Assembly: GCA_024663395.1 (NCBI GenBank)
Contig: JANFAH010000045.1
Location: 124,001 to 188,000, forward strand
From: Pisolithus tinctorius
Taxonomy: Eukaryota > Basidiomycota > Agaricomycetes > Boletales > Pisolithaceae
Length of the DNA: 64,000 nt
Direction: 5' to 3'
This document shows, piece by piece, positions 44,018 through 55,636 of this stretch. A program made the position numbers and the translations under genes. Under the pieces are notes generated by a model. The model was not told the DNA's origin, ran no database searches, and was given only the letters and a program-made list of their open reading frames with translations. How positions within the stretch are numbered: the first letter of the stretch is position 1; the number at the start of each line of letters is the position of its first letter.

Positions 44018-46545
44018 TCAATTTACTGATGGAATCTGCGATAAAAATGCTTTATACACCTCCTCGTCTTCTTCCTCCCGAAGGTCTCCGAGTGTGTTGA
44101 GTGTGTTCTGTGCAGCGGCTTTAACAGCATCTGAAGAACGTGCATCTGCCAGCCGTCGTCGAGCAGCTTTTTTAGTTGCCTTGCGATGACTATGAGTGTT
44201 GAGTCTCTGCGCAAGGAAGATCACGAGATCCATCACAAGATCGTAGTTGTCGACGTCTTCAGGCACTTGATGGAAAGCCAGGAAATAGATCTTCTTCTTC
44301 GAACATTCACGGGCATCGACTTTGGTCCATGAATCCAGGGGTCCTGGGTGCAGCGGCTTGCCGTTCATGTACTGTAGGGAAATCCAGATGAATACATAGA
44401 TGAACGATTCCATATCATGGCGGTATAGGTGCTCCACTTTGCCATCCTGGCCATCTTCCTCGAGGAGATCAATTGCCATGAACGGCATCGTTCCAGTCCG
44501 CTCATTACTCAACAGGTTGGAAGAATCTGCTAAAGACGAAAGGTCGTAATCGTTTAAGACACCCATCACCTTGTTGCCATCCCTATAGTACATCAGGTTT
44601 GAGTGGCTCACGTCACGATGATGGATCCCCTCGCTCCAGAGAGTATAGTGACCTAGAATAGAATGACTGTCAGAACCATGACACTGCAAAAACAAAGCGG
44701 GGCTTACACAAAACGCACTGCCGCCATGCGTCGACCAGTTCGTCACCTTGGAGCTCTTTGATCGGTGAAAGCTTCTTGAATACGAGCAGGACGAGCGTCC
44801 GGCTGCGTTTCTCAGGGTTCTTGAGGCCAAGAGCCCTCCTAATTGTAGACGTGAAAAATGGAAACCTCTTCGACAAGAGCAAAATCGGCACGTGTCCTCG
44901 GACGTCCTCGAATTTCTTCCCAACTGCTTTGACGTGTCCCAAAATTTCTTCCTCTGAGATTCGTGCCTCCTCCGCCCAGTAAAGTTTCGCCACCATGCCG
45001 CCGACCGGATTCTCCTCCTCTAGTGTTTCGCAGGTGACGTCCATAACACCAGTCCCACGTCCTACCAGCCCATACCGAGGCTTTCTCTGGTAGACCAGCT
45101 CTAGTTTGTGTCTACCGACCTTGACGGTGTAAAACTCAACGTCGTCCCCTTTGAGATGCGGTTTAAAGTCTGTGTTTCGACCCCAGTCCTCCAAATTGAA
45201 TCGCTGGAGAGCGTACAACAACACCAGAAAGCGAGGGAGATCTTGAACAAAATTGAATCCTGCCACGCTGATGAGGCCTTGGCGGTCGTAATACCAAATC
45301 CAAATGTTGTCGCCTAAAAGGTGTCCAGCACAATCCGATCACTAGCGAGAAAAAAATACGCACCAATAACAATACAATTGAGGGCATGCTTCACCGCAAT
45401 ATTGGCATACTGCATCTCGGCAGCGTACAGCGCTGTCTGAATTGTTACGTGTGCCCAGGGCTCCTCCGGCCTAGATCGTTTGCTTGCGCGAGACTCAGAA
45501 TCGGCATCCAACGCACGTTTCCCGGATGCCATTTGAGTGCTTTCCTGAGTGGTCTTGCGAGCCGATCTGCATACTATCGGCCGCACGTTAAGCCCGACCG
45601 AACAGTGTAGTTCCATTACCTACGTGGAGCCTGTTCTGCGAGTGTCGCTCGCTCGGCAACAGCAGGTGCCTCTTGTGGCTCTGTTTCTTCTAGTTCATTT
45701 CCATCTTTGCCAATCTTCAAAAACTTTGGTTTGGAAGCTTGGTACTTTGACACGAAGTATTCCTTGGGAGGAGACCTCATTTCCGACTTGGATCGCTTCA
45801 ACTCGAAGACACCGAGCACATCCTTCCACGAGCTCGCTGTAGGTGTCTCATCTTGGCCTATCATCAATACATGCTTGTCCCAGCTGCCGAGTCTAGGGTC
45901 TGTAAAATACTCGGAGTAGTTTGGGAATGGAAGAACGATGATATCTAGTTTGCGTCTCGAATTATGCACTTGAAAGAACATCTGTACTTCCTTGCTTTCC
46001 TCTTCACGCATACCATCGATCTTCAGCCTCTTCAGGTGCGCAAGAGCAGTGTTGGACGCCAGGACGAAGGGCTTGTACAAGTCATCCTCCTGTTTACACG
46101 CCGTGCTAGTACAAGACGTTAGCAAAGAACACTAACATCAACACCGGCATTCAAGTCACGAAACTTACTAATCTATGAGAGCCTTCCTGATATCTGAGAC
46201 CGGGAATCTCTCGATATCTTCGGTGTGCCCATTACATATGGGCAGGACCTTGTTGATGCATTTGTCTAATAGGACATGGCCATTCAAGTCGATAAGGTCA
46301 TCTGGCGTCTTCGAAGCCCGGCTCAATATGTACTCGAGCATGTCATCTGCCTCGCATTGCTGTGCTTTGCAGATGACTTCCACGACCGAAGGTATCAGAT
46401 CGCTAATACTTGATTGGTGCCATGAATCAGGTTTATTCCGATGAGCAAAGAAGTAGACAAACGCACGGAACGCCGTGGATGTCGACCTGTCCACTCGCCG
46501 CAGAGAGGCCTTGGTCGCTTGGAGTCGATTGAAGTAGGTTGGCAT
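44018..46545 (-). CDS. FunK1-family protein kinase
   Basis: Five exons on the minus strand: 46545-46169, 46105-45620, 45566-45364, 45313-44708 and 44652-44018. They give 768 codons with every junction in frame (for example QCVL-C-HYTLWSEG over the last intron). FunK1 is a fungal family expanded in Agaricomycetes; physiological substrates are mostly unknown. Visible motifs are DDLYKPFVLASNTAL (N-terminal helper region), the catalytic loop HRDVSHSNLM, the metal-binding DYDLSS in place of DFG, and HDMESFIYVFIW in the C-lobe. A Lys/Arg-rich stretch (RKATKKAARRRLADAR) near the C-terminus may be nuclear-targeting. The start is uncertain: ATG at 46545 (MPTYFNRLQATK) keeps the frame, while ATG 46611 (MSDPGG) is in another frame and would need an extra splice. 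Confidence 0.88.
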
Positions 46546-48024
46546 CTGGAGCGGTGCGTGCACGTGGCGGCGAAAGACCTTCCACTGCTGCGCCGCCGGG
46601 ATCAGACATGGTTACCAGCAGGTAAAGATTCGCGTTAGATGGGCACCAGTGTTGTGTCGTGATGGGAGCCTGGAGGTTGAGCTGCACGGGTAGCCCTCTG
46701 ACTAAGCAGAGGGCGTGCACCCGAGGAAGCTCACTGAGGGTCGGGCAAGATACCTGCTAGATGAGTGGTGTTCGGGCGCGGAAAGTGGTCACGTGCTTGC
46801 GCCCTTTGCGTAGCACTTGCGTATGGAAAGCCAGACCATTGCGGTTCATTTTTCAGACATAACACGGTTAGCAGAGTTTAGACCAGGTTTAAAGGTTGTC
46901 GAAATGCCTCGAATCCCAATGGACTGCCAGGGGCCCGACATCACCCATAGGGCCAGTGCACTTCAAATTTGTCCGACAAGCGAAACTCTTCCACGCAGTG
47001 GCATCGACCTGGAGGACACAGCAACACAAACTGTCGGATACATGACCTTACTTGCTGAGAATTTGTCAGCGGTTCGCGCACTCGAGCAGCCCATGAACGT
47101 CCACCGGCGTATTCTGGCTCAAGGACGGGCCTCACCCTACGAGGCAGACTTGCCAGCACTTAATAGTCAATATCAGATGGTGTTGCGAGTTAGGATGGAG
47201 AACATCGTTAACCATCTTCCCGTGACAGTAGATGAGTATACAGGGTCATTCAAAGTTTGACTCGACGACACTACTCATATATAATATGAAACAGCCACTT
47301 AGAGATCGCTTGTGCAGCAAGCACGCTCTTGTTGCTTCAAAACAATATTATCATTGGGCTACCCGGTTCTGAAGCGAGATTGATACACCGACGTCGGTTG
47401 GTCTTTAATCCCATCTTGATTCTTGATATATAATGTTAATGCATAACTAGGGCTGAGCCCCGGCGAAGGCGTTCTCATTTACTGTTGCCAGCCCTCGAAT
47501 AGCCCCAGCATGAATCACTGCAGAAATGGGATTTTGATCGGGTGCAGCGATAGTCGGGCAATAGGCCTTAATCATACTATATCCATTGTTATGATTTGAA
47601 ATGTTCCAGATTACCCGCATCCCAGGACGAACACACGAGACAGGATCACAAATCACTGATATCGAAGCTTGCTTGCAAAACGATGCGGATGCAATGGACT
47701 ATGCATAGCCAGAGCCTGCTTGCCAAGAGAAAGTGCGATGACGCGGATGCAACCACTGAGTGACCTCTACGGTACATGTCGAGGCTACACAGTCACCGAC
47801 GATGTTCGAAGAGGGCTTAATTATGACACGCGCAACGGACGTCGATCGTGATATGTAATGGGGACTTGGGGAACAATTAGAGCTTAGACTCTACACCAAG
47901 GACTACGACCTACCATCCTTCTCCTCAAAAATACATATCGGCTCACCTGCGGGAAACGGGTCATATGCCACGATTTTCATGAAATGCGGGGAATGACATC
48001 AAAAGAGCCTACAGATTATCCTCC
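46546..48024. other. Intergenic between FunK1 and Nop8 genes
   Basis: Holds the FunK1 promoter side and the Nop8 3' side. One plus-strand ORF (ATG 46823 to 47260, about 145 codons, MESQTIAVHFSDITRLAEFR) is open but has no recognisable motif or splice context. A 70-codon minus ORF at 47447-47656 likewise has nothing to support it. Confidence 0.4.
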
Positions 48025-50108
48025 TTACAAATCCATTCCATCAACGGCAGCACCTCCCCTCTTCCTCCCCTTCGCTTCCTTCCATGCCTTTTTCCATGCG
48101 CTCGTCACCTCACTCTTATCCCTTTCCCATGCCTCGCGTATAAACTGCTCTGTAGTGTCAGGGGACCTTTCGAATCTCCGCCCTGTGCCAAGTAGTGGAA
48201 GTACAATACTCTGGTCTCGTGGAGTGCCAGGTTTTACTTGAGAGGGTGGAAAGACGACAGACCAAGTATCACTTCTCGCATGTGTACGCACCGGTTTTGA
48301 GATTGAGATTGGTGCACCAGAATTGGAGTAGGGTAATGATTCGACAAGGGGAAAGAGAAGTGGCCGGGTAGAGTCTAGAGTGATGACAGCACCCCTTTCA
48401 CGTCCAAGCACTTTTACCTCGTGATTCCAATTTGAGCTGGAGGACGGTTCTGAACTTGATGTGGTTACAAGCGTGGAGGGTAGTGCTGTGGTAGAGACGG
48501 ATGAACCACCGAGCACATCATCCTCGAGCTCCAAATCGAGATCGAGATGGCCGAGAAGGGAGAAAGACGCTGCGAATTTCATTTTAGGCCTTATACCATA
48601 TGAAACAAGACCGATTTGTCAAAGGAACAGGACAAAAGGATCGATTATCTGAAGATGCGGAGAGGATTGTAATATAACAATCAAGGCCAAGACGAAAAGC
48701 GAACATAATATAGTCTACCAAACAATGAGGAAGGGGTACTTACGCTCTTCTTCTCTCGGCGCAAACAAGTCTCTCAATTTCATCTTCGTCGGTCCAGTTG
48801 CGCTGGCGGTGTCCGCTTTCGAAGTCGCTGTGGTACCAGTAGCCGTCACGGGTAGATGGGCGGTGGTCGGGTGCGAGTCTCCCATTTGTATATCTTGCCT
48901 TTGTTCCTTATTGTTGGACACCTTACCGACTGGATTTATTCGCGCATCCCCCTCCCTGGGGGAGGCGTGCCGAGGCACCTCTTCAATCTCGCCCTCACCT
49001 ACTTCACCCGCACCCGCATCAACGACCATTGTGGAATGATCACCAGGACCATCATCTATACCATCAAATTCATCAACGCTCTCGCGTCCGCCCCACTCAT
49101 CCGTCTCTCCGAATATCGTGCTGAGGAGCGTAAGTGCAGCAGATGTTTCTTTACGGATGTCGATGTTAACGTCTGTGCCAAAGCTAGGGTTGGAGAAGTT
49201 GGCAGTGGGAGTGGGAGTGGTTTGTGAAGGTGGTTGACCTTCAAGGATGATGTTGGAAGAATTTTGAGAGGGGACGTATTCACCATTGCATTCCTCTTTG
49301 TCAGACTCGAGCTCGGTGGGCTGGGCTGCAGACCCAAAACAAAGAGAAGAAACAGAGGGGACGACGAGCGTTTCCAAAAACGTGCCTGTCAGATAGGTCG
49401 AGTCCCATTTTGTTGGGTCGATCAAGCGTCTACGTGCCCGTAATGGCGGGACCTTTTTCTTCTTCGCCTTCTTACCCGTCTTTCCCCGCGTTCCCTGCCA
49501 ACCTCCCATAGCTCGTGTCGGTTCCAAGGGTCGCAGAGGCCTCATCCTCATAGGTCTAACAACCCTTCCAGAAGGTAAAACGACCCAGCCTGGTGTTTTC
49601 GCTGCGTCATTACGGGAGAGGGGTGTATCGAGTGGCAGTGTGGTGGATGGGAAGGCAAGCTGGCGTCTTTTTGAGCGGGGAGTACGAGGTGGAGGAGGTG
49701 AAAGGGAGTTCAGATAGGCGATGCTGAGAGTATAGGGTGAGGAGGAATAGATCGACAAAAGGGTGGGAGACGTACCGCTGGTGATAATCTGGTTTTGCCT
49801 CTCCAATACGCAATTTTGTTCCCTTCCATATGGACCCACTGAGCACATTCATACCTGTGGACAAGACAGAGTCAGGACGAGCAAGAGTCATTCGAACGAG
49901 ACACCTCTGTACATTTAGCAATATCCTTTTCCTTGCCCTCCAACGTGGCATATGCAAATGGTCTCGGGTCACCCAGTGCATCTAATTGTCCGAATCCATC
50001 CAAGGACGTGACTGACCCAAAGGCGGAGAGCCTGCGGTGGATGTCAGAGGAGGTGATGGACGGCGTGAGTCCGGAGATGTGCAGTCGTTTTGCCACCACC
50101 TCTGCCAT
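48025..50108 (-). CDS. NOP8: Nop8/NOL8-like nucleolar RRM protein
   Basis: Four exons (50108-49913, 49854-49776, 49723-48744 and 48569-48025) total exactly 600 codons including the stop, with all junctions in frame. The start is ATG 50108 (MAEVVAKRLHISGLTPSI). The N-terminal RRM has RNP2 LHISGL (residues 9-14) and RNP1-like PFAYATLE. It is followed by the NOL8/Nop8 signature WKGTKLRIGEAKPDYHQR. A basic stretch (KTGKKAKKKK) and a long acidic Ser-rich linker follow. LKLRD-type MKLRDLFAPREEE leads to FSLLGHLDLDLELEDD, and the C-terminus is WERDKSEVTSAWKKAWKEAK. Nop8 acts in 60S pre-ribosome assembly with Nip7 in yeast. The third intron is the longest (174 nt). Assignment by domain order and tail motif. 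Confidence 0.85.
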
Positions 50109-50149
50109 GTACCAACCAGAGACAAGAAGCGATGTCACGTGCACTCGTG

Positions 50150-50905
50150 CATTTGTGGTTGCATTGACAGAAAATCTTCGGTCCCAGTCCACTTCACTCT
50201 CCACTGTCCTTCTCGCACATTTTCCCTACCTCTCCCTTTACACCCCTTTCATAACCTCATTCCCAGCTTCGCTCACATTTTTCACGTCACTCTCTAGTAT
50301 CAGTGCCTCGTTAATCCACGTTTCACATCCTTCTTGCGCACCCAGGAATCACACCCTCGCTGTGCGCATCTCCCTCTATCCGATTACCTCCTCACTCTCG
50401 TTCAACGGTGCCCACGCTACCTTCTTCTGCTCAAAGACCTCGTACAAGCCACAGACGCAAGTTCTGCAGAATACGAAACCCTCCAACGAGCCCTCGGTTT
50501 CGTAGAAAAGAGTACATCCTCCCCCATTTTCATTCGGATGCTCATATCACAATCTCATCATTTTCACTCTCCGAACCACAGTCACGACCTCCATCGACAC
50601 ATGCTCAAACACTCTCCCTGCTCAATTTCCAACGCAACACGAACAACCTCCCATCCTCACTATCCCCCCTCGTAGCGCCCGGTCGAGATCTCCTCAAACG
50701 TGACGCACTCATTTTCCAAGGGCATTCTTCCTCCGCTCCCTACGAATTCATTCTCCTGAGTGATCATCTACTTCGGTTATCCCGCGACGAAACAAACAAT
50801 AGCCCTGGTCTCCTCGGACAGCGTTCCAACCCACGCGGCGAGAATTCCCCGCAATGCTTCCCCCTGTATTTACATCCCGTAGCAATGCTTTACTACTCCA
50901 CATAA
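50150..50905 (+). pseudogene. Truncated RhoGEF (DH-PH) relic
   Basis: The plus strand begins inside a DH domain: TENLRSQSTSLSTVLLAHFP, then YLSLYTPFITSFPASLTFFT (about 50166-50285). After a break comes LSDYLLTLVQRCPRYLLLLK (about 50375-50440), the conserved CR3 helix, then DLVQATDASSAEYETLQRAL. A PH-like start RDLLKRDALIFQGHSS...YEFILLSDHLLRL lies at about 50685-50780. Frames change at least twice, and the first conserved region of the DH domain is absent. The Nop8 start codon lies only about 40 bp away, head to head, so the missing N-terminus was lost and not merely spliced nearby. It ends at TAA 50903. Confidence 0.7.
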
Positions 50906-51022
50906 TCACGCAACTGAGCGACATCCAAAGAATATATATCTGTCACAACCGAAATATCGATGTTTCAGGGACTCGACAATTTGCTGATGTCAGGATACCA
51001 GCCCAAACCTACTCGACAGTAT

Positions 51023-51934
51023 TCAGATGGTAAAGGTACATCTCAGGCCGCAATGGTCACTCCAAGGGATCTCGACAGGTTTCTCGCCAGGCCTGGGCAC
51101 CTCAATAGGGCCAGGGTGCAGGACTTCCATTTCCTTAGCCTTTAAGCCCATCATTGCAACCTTGTCCAACCTGCCTGGCCCCAGTCCGTCCCGCCGTTCC
51201 ACGCTGACACCCCACGTAGCTCCATCAAGGTCTCCCCTCCCATGCAATGCGTCCCACGCATCTTCCAGTTTGTTCTTGTCGACAAGCCCATCATCCTCGG
51301 GGCTGATGGCATTGAAGTCACCCGCAATGATCCCGCCACCGCATCCGGGCTCGCGCAGGGCGTTGGCCAGTATCTCCATTTACTGGGCGCGGTAATGTAG
51401 TGTATCCCCGAGCGAGTCAAGGTGCACGTTGATGAGACGGAAGAATGTGCTTGGCGCACTTGGGGGGATAATGTCCACACAAAGCGCATCCCTCCTGTAC
51501 TTGCTTGGGAGTGTCACTCGGGAGATGCGCCCGAGCATGAACTTTTCCCCTCCTTCGATCCCATCGTCTTCCTTCTGCGAATCCAGGCCAGAGGTAAAGT
51601 GCGTGCGGGACAGCAACGTCATGGTTGCAAAGGGTACTTTCTCAAACAACGTTTGGTCCTCGGTGTCAGTCGCCAGGAAGGTAGCACGCACTCTCGCATC
51701 CCTCAGGAGAGAGGTGCGGACGTCGGGCGTGACTTCTTGGAGAAAGATGATATTAGGAGATTTCGGTCCCTTGAGGATATGGCCAAGGATGAGTTTGGCC
51801 CGTGAGATGGCTCGTGAGGAGAAGGCGTCGATGTTCCATGATATGAGAGAAAGCATTTGAATCACTTGGCTTTGTGCGTTTTTCGAAGATATGGGTGCCC
51901 AAATTCGGGTGGAGGGGTTGAAGGCGCCCCTCAT
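51023..51934 (-). pseudogene. TDP2-like endonuclease/exonuclease/phosphatase gene with one in-frame stop
   Basis: One frame of 304 codons from ATG 51934, broken only by TAA at 51382-51380 (YRAQ-stop-MEILANALREPG). All catalytic motifs of the EEP fold are present in order: SWNIDAF, IIFLQEVTP, RLINVHLDS before the stop, and GGIIAGDFNAISPEDDG and IPWSDHCGLRC after it. The WNIDx and SDH pattern is that of tyrosyl-DNA phosphodiesterase 2, which repairs 5' topoisomerase adducts. A CAA to TAA change would explain the stop. Alternatives are a sequencing error, stop readthrough or an unrecognised intron; no splice sites bracket the stop. It could have been a functional single-exon gene until recently. 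Confidence 0.8.
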
Positions 51935-52310
51935 CGACCCATTAGTTTAGTAATGAACTGAGCAACATTAGCGAAATATGTACTCGATGACTATCGGCAA
52001 TTTTTCCTGTTCTCCCTTAAATATATGAATCACCAATTGATCGTATTCCTGAGCTGCTTGAGCAACTCGCTGTAACCTGGCTTATAGTCACGAAATATAT
52101 TGATCATAGTAGCCTCGGTCGTTGTATTGACCTTGGCTCAACCTTGGCTTGGCATATGTTGCTGCTGTCGGAATTCGGGTCTCTGTAAATGCGTGCCAGC
52201 AGTGGCAGAGGCACAGGCAGGGGCAGGGGCGGAGACAGTCCAGCGTTTTGACAAGTTACTGACTGACTCACGAACCTCGAGGCTAGGCGACTGACATATT
52301 CAAGACAGAG
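51935..52310. promoter_or_regulatory. Divergent promoter region of the EEP gene and IML2
   Basis: 376 bp between two divergent start codons. CpG and CT-tracts are moderate. No specific element can be named. Confidence 0.4.
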
Positions 52311-55300
52311 ATGGCCTCCGCAGATGACACCGAAGAGATGCTCCGTCTCGCAACTCAAGGCTTTGATTTACTCTTCGCAAATGATCTGGAAGCTGCCGTC
52401 AACGTCTTTGTCGCGGAGAGTCAGGAAAATTCACCATTTCACCTCGTGGGACTCGGCGTATGTGCATTCCTGAAGGCGGCACTGGGTATGGAGGTCCGTC
52501 CAGTTTATATTATCTCCTTGACGAACGCCAACTTGCACTCGACCCTTCCCCTGTGAAGCCCGAACTCATGGAGGATGCCACGAAGTGCTTGATCCTGGCT
52601 GAACAAGGCGCGAGGAAACACATGAAGCTTGCAAAATCATCCACCTCGAGTCATCGTTTCCAACCGGGCCTCGAATGGGATGTCCTCCACACCGACACCA
52701 TCATTCTCCTTGGGCTCACTCATGCACTCTCGTATGTGGTATTTTTCACTCGTAATCTTCCTCTCCCCCCGAACCCGATCCGCGTCCAGCAAGCAACCAC
52801 TTCGATGCACTTATTTACTGCATACAGCGAATCGTACAAGGGATACCTCCAGTGTTTGTCAGTCCTCGTCCCTTGATCATGCGCCTCATGGCTCACGCTG
52901 AAAATTGTTCCAGGTATGAACTTAACAGGCAAGCCCTTTCACCTGGTCTGTCCTCCTTCCGGTTTCTATTCTCACACTTGGGCTCTCTCTTAGCGCACAC
53001 TCGAAATTCAATAAGCAAGTCCTTCCGAGTTGTTCGATCGTCGTGAAGTAATGACCCGGACACCAGGTTATTTAAAACACTATACCCCAACGGATTAGAT
53101 GCATACGCGACGCCAAGCCAATCAACACCTGCAGTATCCCGCAAGCCTTCAGAGGCGAGTTTACAATACTCTAAGATGAACACTGATATCCCTGTTCGGA
53201 CGTCTGGATTCTTCACTCGGTGGATGGGATTGGGGGCACTGACTACTCCCACGCCTGTCCTCGGTACCACCACCAACCCTGCCCATGGACCTGTCGAAGA
53301 ATTCATATTGTCAGGAGCAGCATTTGGTGGGCATCTCTTCGCCTGTTTTTGATTCCCCTTCCTCTAAGGAAATTTCTATTCTTTCTCAGGCTATGGACTA
53401 TTCAATTTAGTCTTGTCTTTATTACCTGCGAAGATGAGGTATGTATTTGCGTTGAAATGCGCAACCTGGGCGGGCGATAAGTGGATCGGATGGATTGGAC
53501 TGATGACTATGCACTGTGGGATGTAGAAACGTGGTCGGATTTCTTGGGTATAGTCATGACAGGCAACTGGCGCTCAAAGCGCTTGCAGTGTCTGCTGCAC
53601 GCACAGACGTGCATGCCGTCTTTTCAGGGTCAGTTCCTTTCTTTATCCATTTCAACTGGAACGTATGTTGTTTGGGTGGTACTGGAGGCATGGAAAATTT
53701 GATCCTGATCATGAGACAATTCTTTTAAGTCGTCTACTTCTGGGTTGACTGTATCCATATGTTAGGTTGGTGTTGATGACCTACTACGGTGTCCTGCTAC
53801 TCGCCTCCGGATATCAAGCAGACGAGAAGCACATCATAGATCAATACTGGGGTGTTGTAAGGAGGCACGTCTCTCTTGTAGATATGCATCATTTGGCGGT
53901 CTGATCGTGTTATGCCAGGGTATCGCAGCGATATCCTAAAGGGTCTTTGTGGATACTCAATAAAGTAAGTCGCGATCTGTTGGTTATTATCTGTTTTCTT
54001 CATAGGACACATCATCACAGGCCAAGATCCAACGTGTGACAGGTGATTCGGAGGGGGCTATTGTTACACTTCAAGAGGGCCTGCAAGATGACCGACAAAA
54101 ATCGTTCCCGCAAGCCGATGCATTGGTACGGTCGCTCCCTTTCATTCTGCGTGAGCACGTGCAGGTCTGACACACCGTGGTATTGTATGTGACGCGTAGT
54201 TGGCCTTTGAACTAGCGTGGGTACTGTTTCAGCGTAGACGATATGAAGAAAGTGCACGAAAGTTTATGGATGTTACGAAGATGAACAGTTGGTAGGCTGG
54301 AGTGCTTATTAGCCCGTCGCATACAGGGTTGACTTCACGCGGTTTCAGGAGTCATGCGACTTATCACTTTCTCGCTGCTGGTGTGTCCCAGTTGACTGCA
54401 TATTGAGTAGGTAGTAACTGTGATGTTCTCCAGGGTGCTATATATCCATGAGACAATCTGACAAGGCTCAAAGACTGTTGGATGCACTCTCAGAAATCAT
54501 GGACAAACGAAGAAGCAGGAATATGCCCACGGAAGTGTTTATCAAAAAGAAACGTGCGTCGCCCAAACTACCTCCCAGCCATGGCCTGATCACGCTCGTA
54601 GTCGCGTTTTACAAGAAAAAACATGCTCGTCGCGGTGGAGACCCCAAGCGATTCGCAGAATCCATGAAAATTAGCCCTGCAGAAGGTGGAGTCGATATAT
54701 CGTGTATTGTATGCATGAACCTGCTGACCAAATTACGTTTCTGTAGAGCTTGCTATCGGTTCGTAATGGTGATGGAAATAGCGAATCAGGCAACTGACGC
54801 TATATCCGATGTAGCGTGGAATACGCATGCACATGCCGATAAGGAAACGGCTTTGGCGCATATCGAAGAGTTGAGGGCACTCACACCGCCTGTGGACATA
54901 CAGACCGAGTATATGACGCCTCCGTCGAGCACGCTCCAGTTAGGGAGTCTTCTCGACCTGGACACACCAGACGAGTTGGCAGTGCGTTCACTTATTTTGG
55001 GAATCTTGCACCGGACTTTGGGTGACTACGCCGGTGCGCGGAAGCTGCTCCACGATGCACTGAAACACTATCAGAGTGTAGATGTGAATAGTTGGGTTGG
55101 TGGGGTGAGTCATTTCGAGCTGGCTGTGCTGGATATGAAGGAAGGTGAACGGAGATCTGCCGCGATGAGTGAGGGGAATCCCGCGGAAGATGAAACGGTA
55201 CTGGAAGTTTGGAAACGCGCGATCAAGAGTGGAAAGGACACCCTTGCACACGCCCATGCGCTGTGTACGCGAGAGACGGATTTGTCGTCGCGGTTGGATG

Positions 55301-55368
55301 GTCGGATCGTGATGTTACGCGAGGAGATTGATATGAAGATGAAGCAGCTGGGAATTTCTGACATGTAA
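52311..55368 (+). CDS. IML2: IML2/TTC39-family mitochondrial outer-membrane/inclusion-body protein
   Basis: About 655 codons over about 17 exons. It begins [20 protein letters not shown] with a helical TPR-like fold. Family signatures are [138 protein letters not shown] and ISPAEELAIAWNTHA. Exons include very small ones: 52828-52857 (30 nt), 52914-52928 (15 nt), 52994-53014 (21 nt), 54349-54380 (32 nt) and 54747-54758 (12 nt). Two introns are GC-AG (52929-52993 and 53015-53066). The exon 9/10 junction (about 53856/53919) is not solved in frame. In yeast Iml2 clears inclusion bodies at lipid droplets and mitochondria. Not obviously damaged. Confidence 0.88.
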
Positions 55369-55636
55369 GCATGCGGTTGGATTGAATTGGATCGATAATC
55401 TGGCCCAGACGTGTAATACGCTAATAGTGTATCTGCAATGCGGGTGTACATAACATGGCCCTTCTCATAGAGATCGTTGACGTCGTTAATAGTGGTCTGG
55501 ACATCGGATGACGCCATCCCCAGTTTAGGGTTCCCATTTCGGTATTGATGCCTATTTGGTGTGGCCACGCATCCTGTTCGACGACAACGACAGAGGCAAA
55601 AGCTCGAATCAACCGACAACGAAGACGACGTCGACG

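Noticed and set aside
46823..47260. 145-codon plus-strand ORF beside FunK1
   Set aside because: No recognisable motif, no conserved composition and no splice context; kept only as a note in the intergenic entry.
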